From positions 1,240,001 to 1,304,000 of the forward strand of contig NZ_CP071795.1 in assembly GCF_017498485.1 (NCBI RefSeq): a DNA stretch of 64,000 bases. Reading direction: 5' to 3'. The stretch is from Polaribacter batillariae. GTDB lineage: Bacteria; Bacteroidota; Bacteroidia; Flavobacteriales; Flavobacteriaceae. The notes beneath the pieces were generated by a model. The model was not told the DNA's origin and did not search any database. It saw only the letters and a list, made by a program, of their open reading frames with translations. Each line of letters opens with the position of its first letter. Within the stretch, counting starts at the first letter, position 1. A program made the translations under genes and the position numbers. Of the stretch, positions 36,718 through 45,474 are shown piece by piece.

Positions 36718-38049
36718 TTATCTTAACGTAATTTCTAGAATCGTATCTACAGCTTCCTTCTTTATTTTAGGAAGATAAATAGTTAATTGTCTTTTTTTAA
36801 GTTTAAATTTTAGGTTGCTTTTATCTTTAAACAAGGTTACTTTTTTAATACGTTCTTTAAAATTATTTATTTTTAAAGTTTCTGTTTTATTATTTAAAAC
36901 ATGTACATAAAGCGTCTTATTTTTTTGGGTCGATACATAATTATCGGTCGCTGGAATAATTCCTCCACGAGTTCCATAAATAGTTTCACCATTTTCTTTT
37001 AACCATGCTCCAACTGCTTTTAAGCGTGTAACGTGTTCTTTTTGAATTTCTCCATTTGGCATAGGCCCTACATTTAATAAGAAATTGGCATTATTACCAG
37101 CAGCTTTTACAACATATTTAATTAAATTTTCGACAGATTTATGTTTGCCATCTTGAAGATTAAAACCCCAGGAATAATTAATCGTTTCACAGGTTTCTAA
37201 AGGTAAATCTCCAATACTTAATCCTCCAAAACCTGTGGTATTTTTACCTGGTAAATCTTTTTCGAACATTTGAAAATCTTCTCCTACAAAAGGTGCTAAA
37301 TGATGATTGTTACCTATTAAAAGTTTTGGATTTACATCGTGAATCATCTTATAAGTTTGTTCTATTTTCCATCGATCTTTTCCTTCTTTTCTGGTTTCTG
37401 GTGTGCGCCCTTTTTCTTTTAAAATATCCCAAAAACCATCGAACCAAAAGCCAGCAATGTTATAGTTTTCTGCCAATTCTTTTATTTGAGCGTCTTGGTA
37501 TTTTAAGTAATTCTCCCAATTACCAGCATTGGGTCTATCAACGCCATTTCCTGTAGAACCTCTTGGATAATAATCTGTATGATGCCAGTCTAACTGAGAA
37601 TAATAAGCGAATAATTTAATGCCTTGTTTTTCGCATTCTTGCTCTAACTCTCTAAAGATATCTCTTTTAAATGGTGTACTATCTACAATATTGTATTTCG
37701 ATACTTTAGAATGATACATTGCAAAACCATCGTGATGTTTGGTGGTTATTGTAATGTATTTCATGCCAGCATCTTTGGCTAATTTTACAATTTTTTTTGC
37801 ATCAAACTCAATAGGATTGAAAAAAGATGGTAACAATTCGTAACGATTTATTTTTATATTTTGATTGGTCATTACCCACTCTGCGTCTCCTAAAATACTG
37901 TAAACACCCCAATGAATAAACATTCCAAATTTATCGTCTTGAAAAGATTTTCTGGCTTCTAAATTTTCTTTGGTTGGCTTGTAATTACTTTGTGAAACCA
38001 TAGACTGTGTTGCCATAAATAACACTAAAATTTTTACTACGCTTCTCAT
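36718..38049 (-). CDS. GH29 alpha-L-fucosidase
   Basis: A 443-residue canonical GH29 enzyme, exported by a signal peptide (residues 1-19). It has FGMFIHWGVYS with His46 in the fucose pocket, ITTKHHDGFAMY, and the nucleophile motif AGFWFDGFW (Asp204). The C-terminal Greek-key domain (about 365-443) is present. It releases terminal alpha-L-fucose, or a similar L-sugar, by retention. First gene of the six-gene minus-strand carbohydrate operon, with its own candidate promoter. Confidence 0.93.
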   Translation of the reverse strand: MRSVVKILVLFMATQSMVSQSNYKPTKENLEARKSFQDDKFGMFIHWGVYSILGDAEWVMTNQNIKINRYELLPSFFNPIEFDAKKIVKLAKDAGMKYITITTKHHDGFAMYHSKVSKYNIVDSTPFKRDIFRELEQECEKQGIKLFAYYSQLDWHHTDYYPRGSTGNGVDRPNAGNWENYLKYQDAQIKELAENYNIAGFWFDGFWDILKEKGRTPETRKEGKDRWKIEQTYKMIHDVNPKLLIGNNHHLAPFVGEDFQMFEKDLPGKNTTGFGGLSIGDLPLETCETINYSWGFNLQDGKHKSVENLIKYVVKAAGNNANFLLNVGPMPNGEIQKEHVTRLKAVGAWLKENGETIYGTRGGIIPATDNYVSTQKNKTLYVHVLNNKTETLKINNFKERIKKVTLFKDKSNLKFKLKKRQLTIYLPKIKKEAVDTILEITLR

Positions 38050-38088
38050 TTATAAAATCTCTTTAATTCTTTAATGCAATATGTCTTA

Positions 38089-38121
38089 CAAATTTATTAA
38101 TATAAAAATATAATGCTACAA
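38089..38121 (-). promoter_or_regulatory. Candidate promoter of the carbohydrate operon
   Basis: Minus strand TTG (38121-38119), 22 bases, TAAATTTG (38096-38089), an exact -7 match 39 bases before the first GH29 ATG. The rest of 38122-38467 is AT-rich with no gene. Repeated words such as GAGTAAA and CGAAAA could be regulator sites, but I see no convincing palindrome. Confidence 0.45.
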
Positions 38122-38467
38122 CAAAATGACGCTCATCTAATACTTTTTTTGCATTAGGGTGTAATTTTTTATTTTAAAAACACTATTTGCAATTATAAAT
38201 ACTCGTTTTAGCATCTATATTTTGATAAAATTGAATCAATTCGAGTAAATTTTACGGTTAAAATGAGTAAAGTTTGTATCGAAAATAATATCTTTTATAA
38301 TTTGAAATAGTGCTCGATACAGTTTTTATTTCTTCAAAATCACTTAGACTAACATTTTTGACTATTTTTAACTCTAAATACACCTATAAATTAAGCCTTA
38401 AAAGTTAGAAAATAAAGATTTTAAGTATTTAGAATGAAGTCTAGAAGTATTGAGGTTTTTTATTTTG

Positions 38468-38475
38468 TAACTTTG
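38468..38475 (+). promoter_or_regulatory. -7 box (TAACTTTG) for the CNNM/CBS gene
   Basis: Exact TAnnTTTG, 20 bases before the ATG. A TTG 15 bases upstream is closer than usual. Confidence 0.5.
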
Positions 38476-38495
38476 CCTTTCAAAATGAATAATAC

Positions 38496-39611
38496 ATGAC
38501 ATTACTAATAATTTACGCTACCATTTCGATATTTTTCTCTTTTCTATGTTCTATTTTAGAAGCCGTTTTATTAAGTATTACCCCAACTTTTATCAACCTA
38601 AAAAAAAGTGAAGGGTTAGATTATGCACACCAGCTAGAAACTTTTAAGAAAGATGTCGATAAACCTTTAATTGCTATTTTAACCATAAATACCATTGCAC
38701 ATACTGTGGGTGCAATTTTAGTAGGTGTACAAGCAAAAGTTGCTTATGCAGAAATGTATGGTACAGATGTAAAAAGTATTTTAGGAATTAAATTTACTGA
38801 AGATGTAATGGTTGGAATCGTTTCTACAATTATGACGATTTTAATTTTAGTCGCTTCAGAAATTATACCAAAAACCATTGGTGCTACTTATTGGAAACAA
38901 TTGGCAAACTTTACTTCTAAAGCCTTAAAAGTAATGATTTTTCCACTAAAATATACCGGTATTTTATGGATTTTACAATTAACCACAAAACTAATTGGTG
39001 GTAAAGGGCATGGAAGTATTTTAAGTAGAGAAAGCTTTTTAGTAATGGCAGATATGGCAGAAAAAGAAGGTGTTTTTAAAGAAAATGAAAGCAAAGTAAT
39101 TCGGAATTTATTAGGATTTAAAGAGATAAAAGTAAGTGATGTAATGACGCCAAGGGTCGTTTTAGAAATTGCTGATGAAACCCAAACGATTGAAGAGTTT
39201 TACAAAGAACATAAAAAATTACGTTTTTCTAGAATTCCTGTTTTTTCTGAAAATCCTGATGCAGTTACTGGTTATTTTTTAAAAGACGACATGTTAGAGG
39301 CTATGATTAATAAAAAAGGAAACGAAACCTTAGCTTCTATAAAAAGAAATATTTTAGTAACAGATAGAGAATTATCTATACCCGATTTGTTTGATAAATT
39401 AATTAAAGAAAAAGAACATATTGCATTAGTTGTAGATGAATATGGTTCTATAAGTGGTATTGTATCTCAAGAAGATGTAATTGAAACTTTATTAGGTTTA
39501 GAAATTATGGACGAAACCGATTCTGTAGCAGATTTACAAGCCTTAGCAAGAAAGTCTTGGGAAAATCGTGCAAAAAGAATGGGTATTATTGAGGACACAA
39601 AAGAGGAGTAA
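38496..39611 (+). CDS. CNNM-domain (DUF21) and CBS-pair membrane protein, HlyC/CorC-like
   Basis: A 371-residue membrane protein. The N-terminal CNNM transmembrane domain (about 1-185) has SEIIPKTIGATYW, followed by a CBS pair (about 205-335; VSDVMTPRVVLEIADE, VVDEYGSISGIVSQEDVIETLLG). It stops soon after the CBS pair and lacks the usual C-terminal CorC_HlyC domain. Family members are linked to magnesium or other cation export (known for CNNM proteins); the direction here is unknown. Monocistronic. Confidence 0.9.
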   Translation: MTLLIIYATISIFFSFLCSILEAVLLSITPTFINLKKSEGLDYAHQLETFKKDVDKPLIAILTINTIAHTVGAILVGVQAKVAYAEMYGTDVKSILGIKFTEDVMVGIVSTIMTILILVASEIIPKTIGATYWKQLANFTSKALKVMIFPLKYTGILWILQLTTKLIGGKGHGSILSRESFLVMADMAEKEGVFKENESKVIRNLLGFKEIKVSDVMTPRVVLEIADETQTIEEFYKEHKKLRFSRIPVFSENPDAVTGYFLKDDMLEAMINKKGNETLASIKRNILVTDRELSIPDLFDKLIKEKEHIALVVDEYGSISGIVSQEDVIETLLGLEIMDETDSVADLQALARKSWENRAKRMGIIEDTKEE

Positions 39612-39980
39612 TTTTTTTTGAAGTGTAATCATACCATTATTATCCGAAGAAAATTTATTTTACTCGCCTTTTTTTTGAATAAGGTCGTTTTCTCTAGTGT
39701 ACTGTCAAAGACTAACTCTTGGCTATCAATTAGCTTTTTTCTCGTTAATTTAATGCTGTTATTAAAGGTTTGCGTAGGTGTTTTAGATTTTATACCAAAA
39801 GTTGGTAGTTAAAAAAAAGAGTCAAAAATAAAATTTTCAACTCTTTTTATACAACCTTATAAATCCCCCAATTTATAATTGTGAATTACAAAGAAGCTAT
39901 ATTTCTAAGCGCTAAAATTGTAATTTCGACAAAGAGGATAAAAGAATCGTTAAATGGTATTTTTCTTTCGATTATTTGTT
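39612..39980. other. Intergenic stretch with possible eroded R-type element
   Basis: It holds a 64-codon frame starting at a TTG (39618) that resembles no known protein, and a terminator at 39814-39849. From 39890 it reads AAAGAAGCT followed by TAAAATTGTAATTTCGAC, similar to the left end of the R1-R4 elements, possibly a degenerate fifth copy. No gene is supported. Confidence 0.4.
39814..39849. terminator. Weak hairpin between convergent genes
   Basis: AAAAAGAGT and ACTCTTTTT arms, with a 17-base A/T-rich loop. It could end either flanking transcript. Confidence 0.4.
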
Positions 39981-40679
39981 TTACAATAAATTTAGTTTTT
40001 CCATTAATTTGCTTTTATGAGATCTACTAATAGGAACTACATGCTTTTCTATTAAGACTGTATTGTCTTCTATATCTATAATTTTTGAAGTATTTATAAT
40101 GTAAGACCTATGAATTCTCATAAACATTTGTAATGGTAGTTTCTCTTCTATTTTTTTTAAAGTAGAGTGCACTATATAGTTTTTCTTAGCTGTTTTAATC
40201 TTAATATAATCTCCCTTTGCTTCAATTAAAAGAATTTCTGGAACATCAATTTTCACCAATCTTTTATCTACGTGAACAAATATAAAATCCTTATTTTCAA
40301 CTATTAAAGACTCATTAACATTCTTATTAGTGCTTGTTTTACATAATTTAGCTGTCGTTTTTAAGAAACGTTCTAACTTTATGGGTTTAAGCAAATAATC
40401 GACTACAGAATCGTATTCGAAAGCTTCTAATGCAAATGTTTTATCTGAGGTGGTTAATATAATTTGGGGAGATATTTTTAATGTTTTTATAAAGTCGAAC
40501 CCAGAAAAAGTAGGCATGTGTATGTCTAGAAAAATAACTTCAATGGAATTTGAATTTAAATATTTTATAGCATCTATTGCAGAAGAAAATTCTTCTTTTA
40601 CTTTTAATTTTGTTTGTTTACACAACTGCCTTATAATCAATCTAGCAGAGGCATCATCATCGATAATTATACAATTCAT
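39981..40679 (-). CDS. LytTR-family response regulator
   Basis: A 232-residue two-domain regulator. The receiver domain (1-120) has acidic pocket residues IIDDD, phospho-acceptor Asp52 (IFLDIHMP) and Lys98 (YLLKPI). The LytTR DNA-binding domain (about 130-232) has LIEAKGDYIKIKT and FMRIHRSYIIN. It is probably phosphorylated through a phosphorelay that uses the Hpt protein encoded just upstream. No sensor kinase lies nearby. Confidence 0.92.
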   Translation of the reverse strand: MNCIIIDDDASARLIIRQLCKQTKLKVKEEFSSAIDAIKYLNSNSIEVIFLDIHMPTFSGFDFIKTLKISPQIILTTSDKTFALEAFEYDSVVDYLLKPIKLERFLKTTAKLCKTSTNKNVNESLIVENKDFIFVHVDKRLVKIDVPEILLIEAKGDYIKIKTAKKNYIVHSTLKKIEEKLPLQMFMRIHRSYIINTSKIIDIEDNTVLIEKHVVPISRSHKSKLMEKLNLL

Positions 40680-40692
40680 TTTTTTTAGAGGC

Positions 40693-41010
40693 TTATTTAT
40701 TGTTTAAATATACATTAATTCTCTCTAAAATAGTTATCAAATTTGCATATTGTTCTAAGTTTCCATTTTTTATTTCTTGCTCTATTTCCGAAGCCAAATC
40801 GAAACTTTTTTCCATGCCTAACATACTTATTTTATGTTTTATTTTATGAATGCTAAACGAAAGTTTACGATAATTTTCTTCCTTAAAACTTTTCTTTATT
40901 AAATAAAGTTCTTTTGGAAATTCGTCTTTTAAAATTGTGAGCATAGACAATTCGAAATCTTTGTCTCCTGCAGAAATTTGTTGAATGTAATTCAGGTTCG
41001 GTTTTTCCAA
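40693..41010 (-). CDS. Hpt (histidine phosphotransfer) domain protein
   Basis: A 105-residue stand-alone Hpt domain. The phospho-accepting His is probably His55 in FSIHKIKHKISMLGM. The start is TTG (41010-41008), one base after the Lrp stop; the next Met is too far inside the domain. It would pass a phosphate from a hybrid kinase elsewhere to the LytTR regulator encoded 13 bases downstream. Confidence 0.82.
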   Translation of the reverse strand: MEKPNLNYIQQISAGDKDFELSMLTILKDEFPKELYLIKKSFKEENYRKLSFSIHKIKHKISMLGMEKSFDLASEIEQEIKNGNLEQYANLITILERINVYLNNK

Positions 41011-41011
41011 C

Positions 41012-41461
41012 TTAGATAGAAATTTGACGATTTATTTGTTGGTTTAAAGAGATTAAAGTCTCGGTTCTCGAAATTCCTTTAATTGTTTGAATATTGTTTT
41101 GAAGTAAGCTTAAAAGGTGTTCGTTACTTTTACATAAAATTTTAATAAAAATAGGGTAATTGCCAGTTGTGTAATGACTTTCTACTACTTCTGGAATTCT
41201 TTTTATTTGTTTGATTACTGAAGTTATTTCTCCGACAGAATCTAAGAAAATGCCAACAAAAGCGGTTGTTGTATATCCTAAAACTTTCGGATTTAGCTTC
41301 ATGTTATACCCTTCAATTAATTTAGATTTTTCTAATTTTCTTAATCGTTGATGAATCGCTGCTCCAGAAATGCCTACTTCTCTTGCAATACTTAAAACTG
41401 GCGTTCTTGCATCTTTTACCAAGGTTTTGATAATTATTTTGTCTATCCCGTCAATTTTCAT
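41012..41461 (-). CDS. Lrp/AsnC-family transcriptional regulator
   Basis: A 149-residue regulator with an N-terminal helix-turn-helix (ILSIAREVGISGAAIHQRLRKLE-type, residues about 18-42) and a C-terminal RAM/AsnC effector domain (VGIFLDSVGEI, VVESHYTTGNYPIFIKI). Such regulators usually respond to amino acids. It lies directly upstream of the Hpt and LytTR genes with no real spacer, so the three are probably one transcript. Confidence 0.92.
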   Translation of the reverse strand: MKIDGIDKIIIKTLVKDARTPVLSIAREVGISGAAIHQRLRKLEKSKLIEGYNMKLNPKVLGYTTTAFVGIFLDSVGEITSVIKQIKRIPEVVESHYTTGNYPIFIKILCKSNEHLLSLLQNNIQTIKGISRTETLISLNQQINRQISI

Positions 41462-41484
41462 TTATAAATATTTTCGCATAAAGA

Positions 41485-41520
41485 TAAAAAAAATAGAGAA
41501 CACAAACTATGTTCTCTATT
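41485..41520 (-). terminator. Intrinsic terminator after accC
   Basis: Minus strand TAGAGAAC, a 9-base loop, GTTCTCTA, then eight T. It separates accBC from the lrp gene. Confidence 0.75.
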
Positions 41521-41551
41521 TATCATTATTATTGCAATAACTAAATACGGC

Positions 41552-42889
41552 CTATTTCAATTCGAAATCTTCCATAAATTTAGTGGTGTAATTCCCTGAA
41601 ATGTAATCTGGATGATCCATTAATTGTCTATGAAACGGAATGGTTGTTTTAACGCCTTCAATTACAAATTCATCCAAAGCTCTTTTCATTTTATTAATTG
41701 CTTCTTCTCTAGTTTGAGCTGTAACAATTAATTTTGCAATCATAGAATCGTAATTTGGCGGAATCATATATCCTGCATACACATGCGTATCCATTCTTAC
41801 TCCATGACCTCCTGGTGTGTGTAACGTTGTTATTTTTCCTGGAGCTGGTCTAAAATTGTTATAAGGATCTTCTGCATTTATTCTACATTCGATTGAGTGT
41901 AATTGTGGATAGTAATTTTTACCTGAAATAGGTACTCCTGCAGCGACCAAGATTTGTTCACGAATTAAATCGTAATTTACAACTTCTTCTGTAATTGGGT
42001 GCTCTACCTGAATACGAGTATTCATTTCCATAAAGTAGAAGTTTCTGTGCTTATCTACTAAAAACTCTACAGTTCCTGCACCTTCATATTTTATATATTC
42101 TGCTGCTTTTACTGCTGCATTACCCATATTCTCTCTTAATTCGTCTGTCATAAAAGGCGAAGGTGTTTCTTCTGTTAACTTTTGATGACGTCTTTGTACA
42201 GAGCAATCTCTTTCAGATAAATGACAAGCTTTTCCATATGCATCTCCTACAATTTGAATTTCGATATGTCTTGGCTCTTCAATAAGCTTTTCCATATACA
42301 TATCGTTATTACCAAAAGCTGCTTTAGATTCTTGTCTTGCAGATTCCCAAGCATCTTTTAAATCTTCTGGTTTCCAAACGGCTCTCATTCCTTTTCCACC
42401 ACCACCAGCAGATGCTTTTAGCATTACAGGATAGCCTGTTTCTAATGCTAATTTTTCACATTCTTCAAAATCTGTAATTACTCCTTCGCTTCCAGGAACA
42501 CATGGTACTCCAGCAGCTTTCATGGTTGCTTTTGCGTTTGCTTTGTCTCCCATTTGGTCGATCATATCGCCAGTGGCTCCAATAAACTTAATATTGTGTT
42601 CTTCACAAAGTCTGGAGAATTTTGCGTTTTCTGATAAAAATCCGTAACCTGGATGTATTGCATCTGCATTTGTAATTTCTGCAGCTGCAATAATATTAGG
42701 CATTTTTAAATACGATTCTGAACTTATTGGAGGGCCAATACAAACTGCTTCGTCTGCAAATCTTACGTGCAAACTTTCTGCATCTGCAGTAGAATATACT
42801 GCAACCGTTTTAATACCCATTTCTTTACAAGTTCTAATTACACGTAGTGCAATTTCACCCCTGTTGGCAATTAATATTTTTTTAAACAT
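41552..42889 (-). CDS. accC: Acetyl-CoA carboxylase, biotin carboxylase subunit
   Basis: A 445-residue ATP-grasp enzyme that carboxylates biotin on AccB. It has [18 protein letters not shown] at the N-terminus, the Gly-rich loop [28 protein letters not shown] in the active site and a biotin carboxylase C domain. The start is set at 42889 ([12 protein letters not shown]); the frame extends 19 codons upstream without family similarity. Paired with accB downstream of fabH. Confidence 0.96.
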   Translation of the reverse strand: MFKKILIANRGEIALRVIRTCKEMGIKTVAVYSTADAESLHVRFADEAVCIGPPISSESYLKMPNIIAAAEITNADAIHPGYGFLSENAKFSRLCEEHNIKFIGATGDMIDQMGDKANAKATMKAAGVPCVPGSEGVITDFEECEKLALETGYPVMLKASAGGGGKGMRAVWKPEDLKDAWESARQESKAAFGNNDMYMEKLIEEPRHIEIQIVGDAYGKACHLSERDCSVQRRHQKLTEETPSPFMTDELRENMGNAAVKAAEYIKYEGAGTVEFLVDKHRNFYFMEMNTRIQVEHPITEEVVNYDLIREQILVAAGVPISGKNYYPQLHSIECRINAEDPYNNFRPAPGKITTLHTPGGHGVRMDTHVYAGYMIPPNYDSMIAKLIVTAQTREEAINKMKRALDEFVIEGVKTTIPFHRQLMDHPDYISGNYTTKFMEDFELK

Positions 42890-42999
42890 CTTTGTAGTAT
42901 TCGTTTCGTTAGAAAATAGTTCATTAGAAAAAACATCATATATCAATATATAATTGAATAAAAATACTCGAAATTATAGTATTGATTTTTCGGATGAAC

Positions 43000-43482
43000 C
43001 TATGATGGATCTACTAAAAATAATGGTTGGTCGAATTCTACTGGAGAAGAATCGTCCACTAAAACTTTAACTACTTTACCTGAAACTTCAGATTCTATTT
43101 CGTTAAATAACTTCATTGCTTCGATCACACATACTGTATCTCCAACATTAATTTCTGAACCTACTTCTACAAAATTAGGTTTTTCTGGTGCTGGTTTTCT
43201 GTAAAATGTTCCAATAATTGGCGACTTAACAGTAATGTATTTAGCATTATCGTTGCTTTCTGTTGGTGTTGCTGCTACAGGTTGCGCCGAGGTTTGTTGT
43301 GGAGCAGTAGCTACTGGTGTCGCAGGAACTTGTTGCATAGGTGCAGCTTGAACAATTGTTGTTTCTGTTTTTTCTGAACCTGTTTTAATTGTAATTTTTA
43401 CATCTTCCATTTCTAACTTTACCTCGCTTGCGCCAGACTTAGCTACAAATTTTATAAGATTTTGAATTTCTTTAATATCCAT
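43000..43482 (-). CDS. accB: Biotin carboxyl carrier protein of acetyl-CoA carboxylase
   Basis: A 160-residue carrier. The N-terminal helical part is followed by a Pro/Ala/Thr/Gln-rich flexible linker (about 45-75) and the biotinyl domain. The biotinylated Lys124 lies in VIEAMKLFNEIE; Phe replaces the common Met after KL. It lies between fabH and accC, the standard arrangement. Confidence 0.95.
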   Translation of the reverse strand: MDIKEIQNLIKFVAKSGASEVKLEMEDVKITIKTGSEKTETTIVQAAPMQQVPATPVATAPQQTSAQPVAATPTESNDNAKYITVKSPIIGTFYRKPAPEKPNFVEVGSEINVGDTVCVIEAMKLFNEIESEVSGKVVKVLVDDSSPVEFDQPLFLVDPS

Positions 43483-43509
43483 TTTTCTTATTATTTAGTT
43501 TGTTTAGTA

Positions 43510-44505
43510 TTACGAATTGTACGCCCATTTTAAGTATGCAGCCCCCCATGTGAAACCACCACCAAATGCAGCAAAAATTAAATTGTCTCCTCTTTTTAAT
43601 TCATTTTCATAGTCTGCTAATAAAAGTGGCAAAGTAGCAGATGTTGTATTGCCATATTTATGAATGTTTATCATTACCTTTTCCGAAGAAACCCCTACTC
43701 TTTTTGCAGTAGCTTCAATAATTCTTTTATTTGCTTGGTGTGCTACCAACCATTGAATATCTAATTCTGTTAAATTATTTCTTGTTAACATTTTTTCAGC
43801 AACATCTGCCATATTAGAAACAGCATATTTAAAAACTGTTTTTCCTTCTTGATATACAAAATGTTTTTTATCTTCGACTGTTTGTTTTGTTGTTGGCATT
43901 ATAGAACCACCTGCTTCGATTCTTAAGAAATCTCTACCAATTCCATCGCTTCTTAAATACTCGTCTTGTAAGCCTAAACCTTCGTTGTTAGGTTCAAATA
44001 AAACAGCGCCTGCACCATCACCAAAGATAATACATGTGGCTCTATCTGTATAATCTATAATTGAAGACATTTTGTCTGCCCCAATTAACAATACTTTTTT
44101 ATATCTTCCAGATTCTATATAACTTGCTGCTGTGGACATACCATATAAGAAACTAGAACATGCTGCTTGCAAGTCGTACCCAAAAGCGTTTACTGCTCCT
44201 ATTTCTGAAGCTACATAGGCTGCTGTGGACGCTACTGGTAAATCTGGAGTCGCTGTTGCAACAATTACTAAGTCTATTTCTGCTGGATTACAATTAGATT
44301 TTTGTAATAATTCTTCGGTTGCTTTTATTGCCATGTAAGAAGTACCTAAACCTTCTCCTTTAAGAATTCTTCTTTCTTTTATTCCTGTTCTTGTAGTGAT
44401 CCACTCGTCATTGGTATCTACGTAGCTTTCTAACTCTTTATTGGTTAAAATATATTCAGGAACATACTTCCCTACTGCTGTAATTGCTGCAGTGATTTTA
44501 GTCAT
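43510..44505 (-). CDS. fabH: 3-oxoacyl-ACP synthase III (FabH)
   Basis: A 331-residue ketoacyl synthase that starts fatty acid chains from acyl-CoA and malonyl-ACP. Catalytic Cys116 (LQAACSSF), His256 (WLVAHQANKRI) and Asn286 (HKYGNTTSA) are all present. The start is set at 44505 (MTKITAAITAVGKY); an ATG 7 codons upstream is possible. In Flavobacteria FabH often favours branched primers; that cannot be read here. Confidence 0.95.
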   Translation of the reverse strand: MTKITAAITAVGKYVPEYILTNKELESYVDTNDEWITTRTGIKERRILKGEGLGTSYMAIKATEELLQKSNCNPAEIDLVIVATATPDLPVASTAAYVASEIGAVNAFGYDLQAACSSFLYGMSTAASYIESGRYKKVLLIGADKMSSIIDYTDRATCIIFGDGAGAVLFEPNNEGLGLQDEYLRSDGIGRDFLRIEAGGSIMPTTKQTVEDKKHFVYQEGKTVFKYAVSNMADVAEKMLTRNNLTELDIQWLVAHQANKRIIEATAKRVGVSSEKVMINIHKYGNTTSATLPLLLADYENELKRGDNLIFAAFGGGFTWGAAYLKWAYNS

Positions 44506-44612
44506 AATTCTTGGTTTATTATCCAAATGTTAAGGAAATCCAAAGTAATGAAAATATTTTCACTTTTCAGGAAAAAAGTTATCAAAAACAGTGAATTTTA
44601 GCATAAAAACGC

Positions 44613-44640
44613 AAAAAAACCCTCAAATTTGAGGGTTTTT
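44613..44640. terminator. Bidirectional terminator between rpmF and fabH
   Basis: Perfect self-complementary core AAACCCTCAAATTTGAGGGT with A-rich and T-rich flanks. It reduces read-through from rpmF into fabH. Confidence 0.75.
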
Positions 44641-44659
44641 CAAACATTTTAATTGTTTT

Positions 44660-44854
44660 TTAAGCTTCTGCAACTGCAGATTCCAATACTATTTGACCAC
44701 GATAATATAATTTACCTTCGTGCCAGTGAGCTCTGTGATATAAATGTGCCTCACCAGTTGTTGGGTCTGTAGCGATCTGCTGATAAGATGCTTTATAATG
44801 TGTTCTCCTTTTATCTCTTCTTGTTTTCGAAATTTTTCTTTTAGGATGCGCCAT
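44660..44854 (-). CDS. rpmF: 50S ribosomal protein L32
   Basis: A 64-residue L32 beginning [17 protein letters not shown]. It has no Cys, so it is the zinc-independent form. It follows the DUF177 gene with no real spacer and precedes fabH, a gene order conserved across many bacteria. Confidence 0.97.
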   Translation of the reverse strand: MAHPKRKISKTRRDKRRTHYKASYQQIATDPTTGEAHLYHRAHWHEGKLYYRGQIVLESAVAEA

Positions 44855-44855
44855 T

Positions 44856-45398
44856 TTATGTCTTTTTATCTGTTATTAAATTCTTTAATTTATCCCATCT
44901 AGGGTCTGTTTCTTCAACAGTTTGTACTTTTTCTATTTTTAGTTCTTCTAACTTTTTTAATGCTTCAGATTCCATAGTGCCATCTAAAACTTTTGGATGT
45001 ACTCTTTTGTTTGGAACTGCCAACACAATCATTTCATAAATAAATTGTGCTACGTTAAGTTCGTATGCTTCGTGAGGTAATATTAAAATATCTTCATTAT
45101 CGTCGTTATATTCTGGACCAAACTTTACCACTAATGGCAAAACTGATGTTATTTCTTGGTCGAACATCTCATTTGTAACATCACAAGGAACATGTACAGT
45201 TCCAGAAGCCTTAAAAAGAAGCTCTAATAAAGTGCTTTTTTTTACAAACTCTAAAGTAACATTTACCGAAGATTTTTCAAACTCGTCGTAATTAAATGCG
45301 TTAAAGAACGTATTGTCAATCGAATATTCGAATAAATGCTTTCCTTCTTTTAATCCTACAAACGATATGTTGAATTGTCTTAAGTCTTTCATTACCAT
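44856..45398 (-). CDS. DUF177 (YceD-like) protein
   Basis: A 180-residue DUF177 protein, linked in other bacteria to 23S rRNA/ribosome maturation and nearly always encoded just before rpmF. The family core is visible in [13 protein letters not shown] and [11 protein letters not shown], followed by an acidic stretch and a helical tail. One of the usual two CxxC metal motifs is reduced. The start could be the second Met at 45392 (MKDLRQFNI). Confidence 0.88.
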   Translation of the reverse strand: MVMKDLRQFNISFVGLKEGKHLFEYSIDNTFFNAFNYDEFEKSSVNVTLEFVKKSTLLELLFKASGTVHVPCDVTNEMFDQEITSVLPLVVKFGPEYNDDNEDILILPHEAYELNVAQFIYEMIVLAVPNKRVHPKVLDGTMESEALKKLEELKIEKVQTVEETDPRWDKLKNLITDKKT

Positions 45399-45414
45399 AC
45401 ATCAATTGAGCGTG

Positions 45415-45422
45415 CAAAGATA
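45415..45422 (-). promoter_or_regulatory. -7 box (TATCTTTG) for DUF177-rpmF
   Basis: Exact TAnnTTTG on the minus strand, 17 bases before the DUF177 start. Confidence 0.5.
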
Positions 45423-45474
45423 TAAAAAAATGTTTTATACACCTCTTTCTTTTTAAAAAAAATCTTTGAATCGA

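Noticed and set aside
39618..39812. 64-codon hydrophobic frame after the CNNM gene
   Set aside because: Starts with TTG, has no recognisable family, and neither strand gives a credible protein; kept only as an intergenic note.
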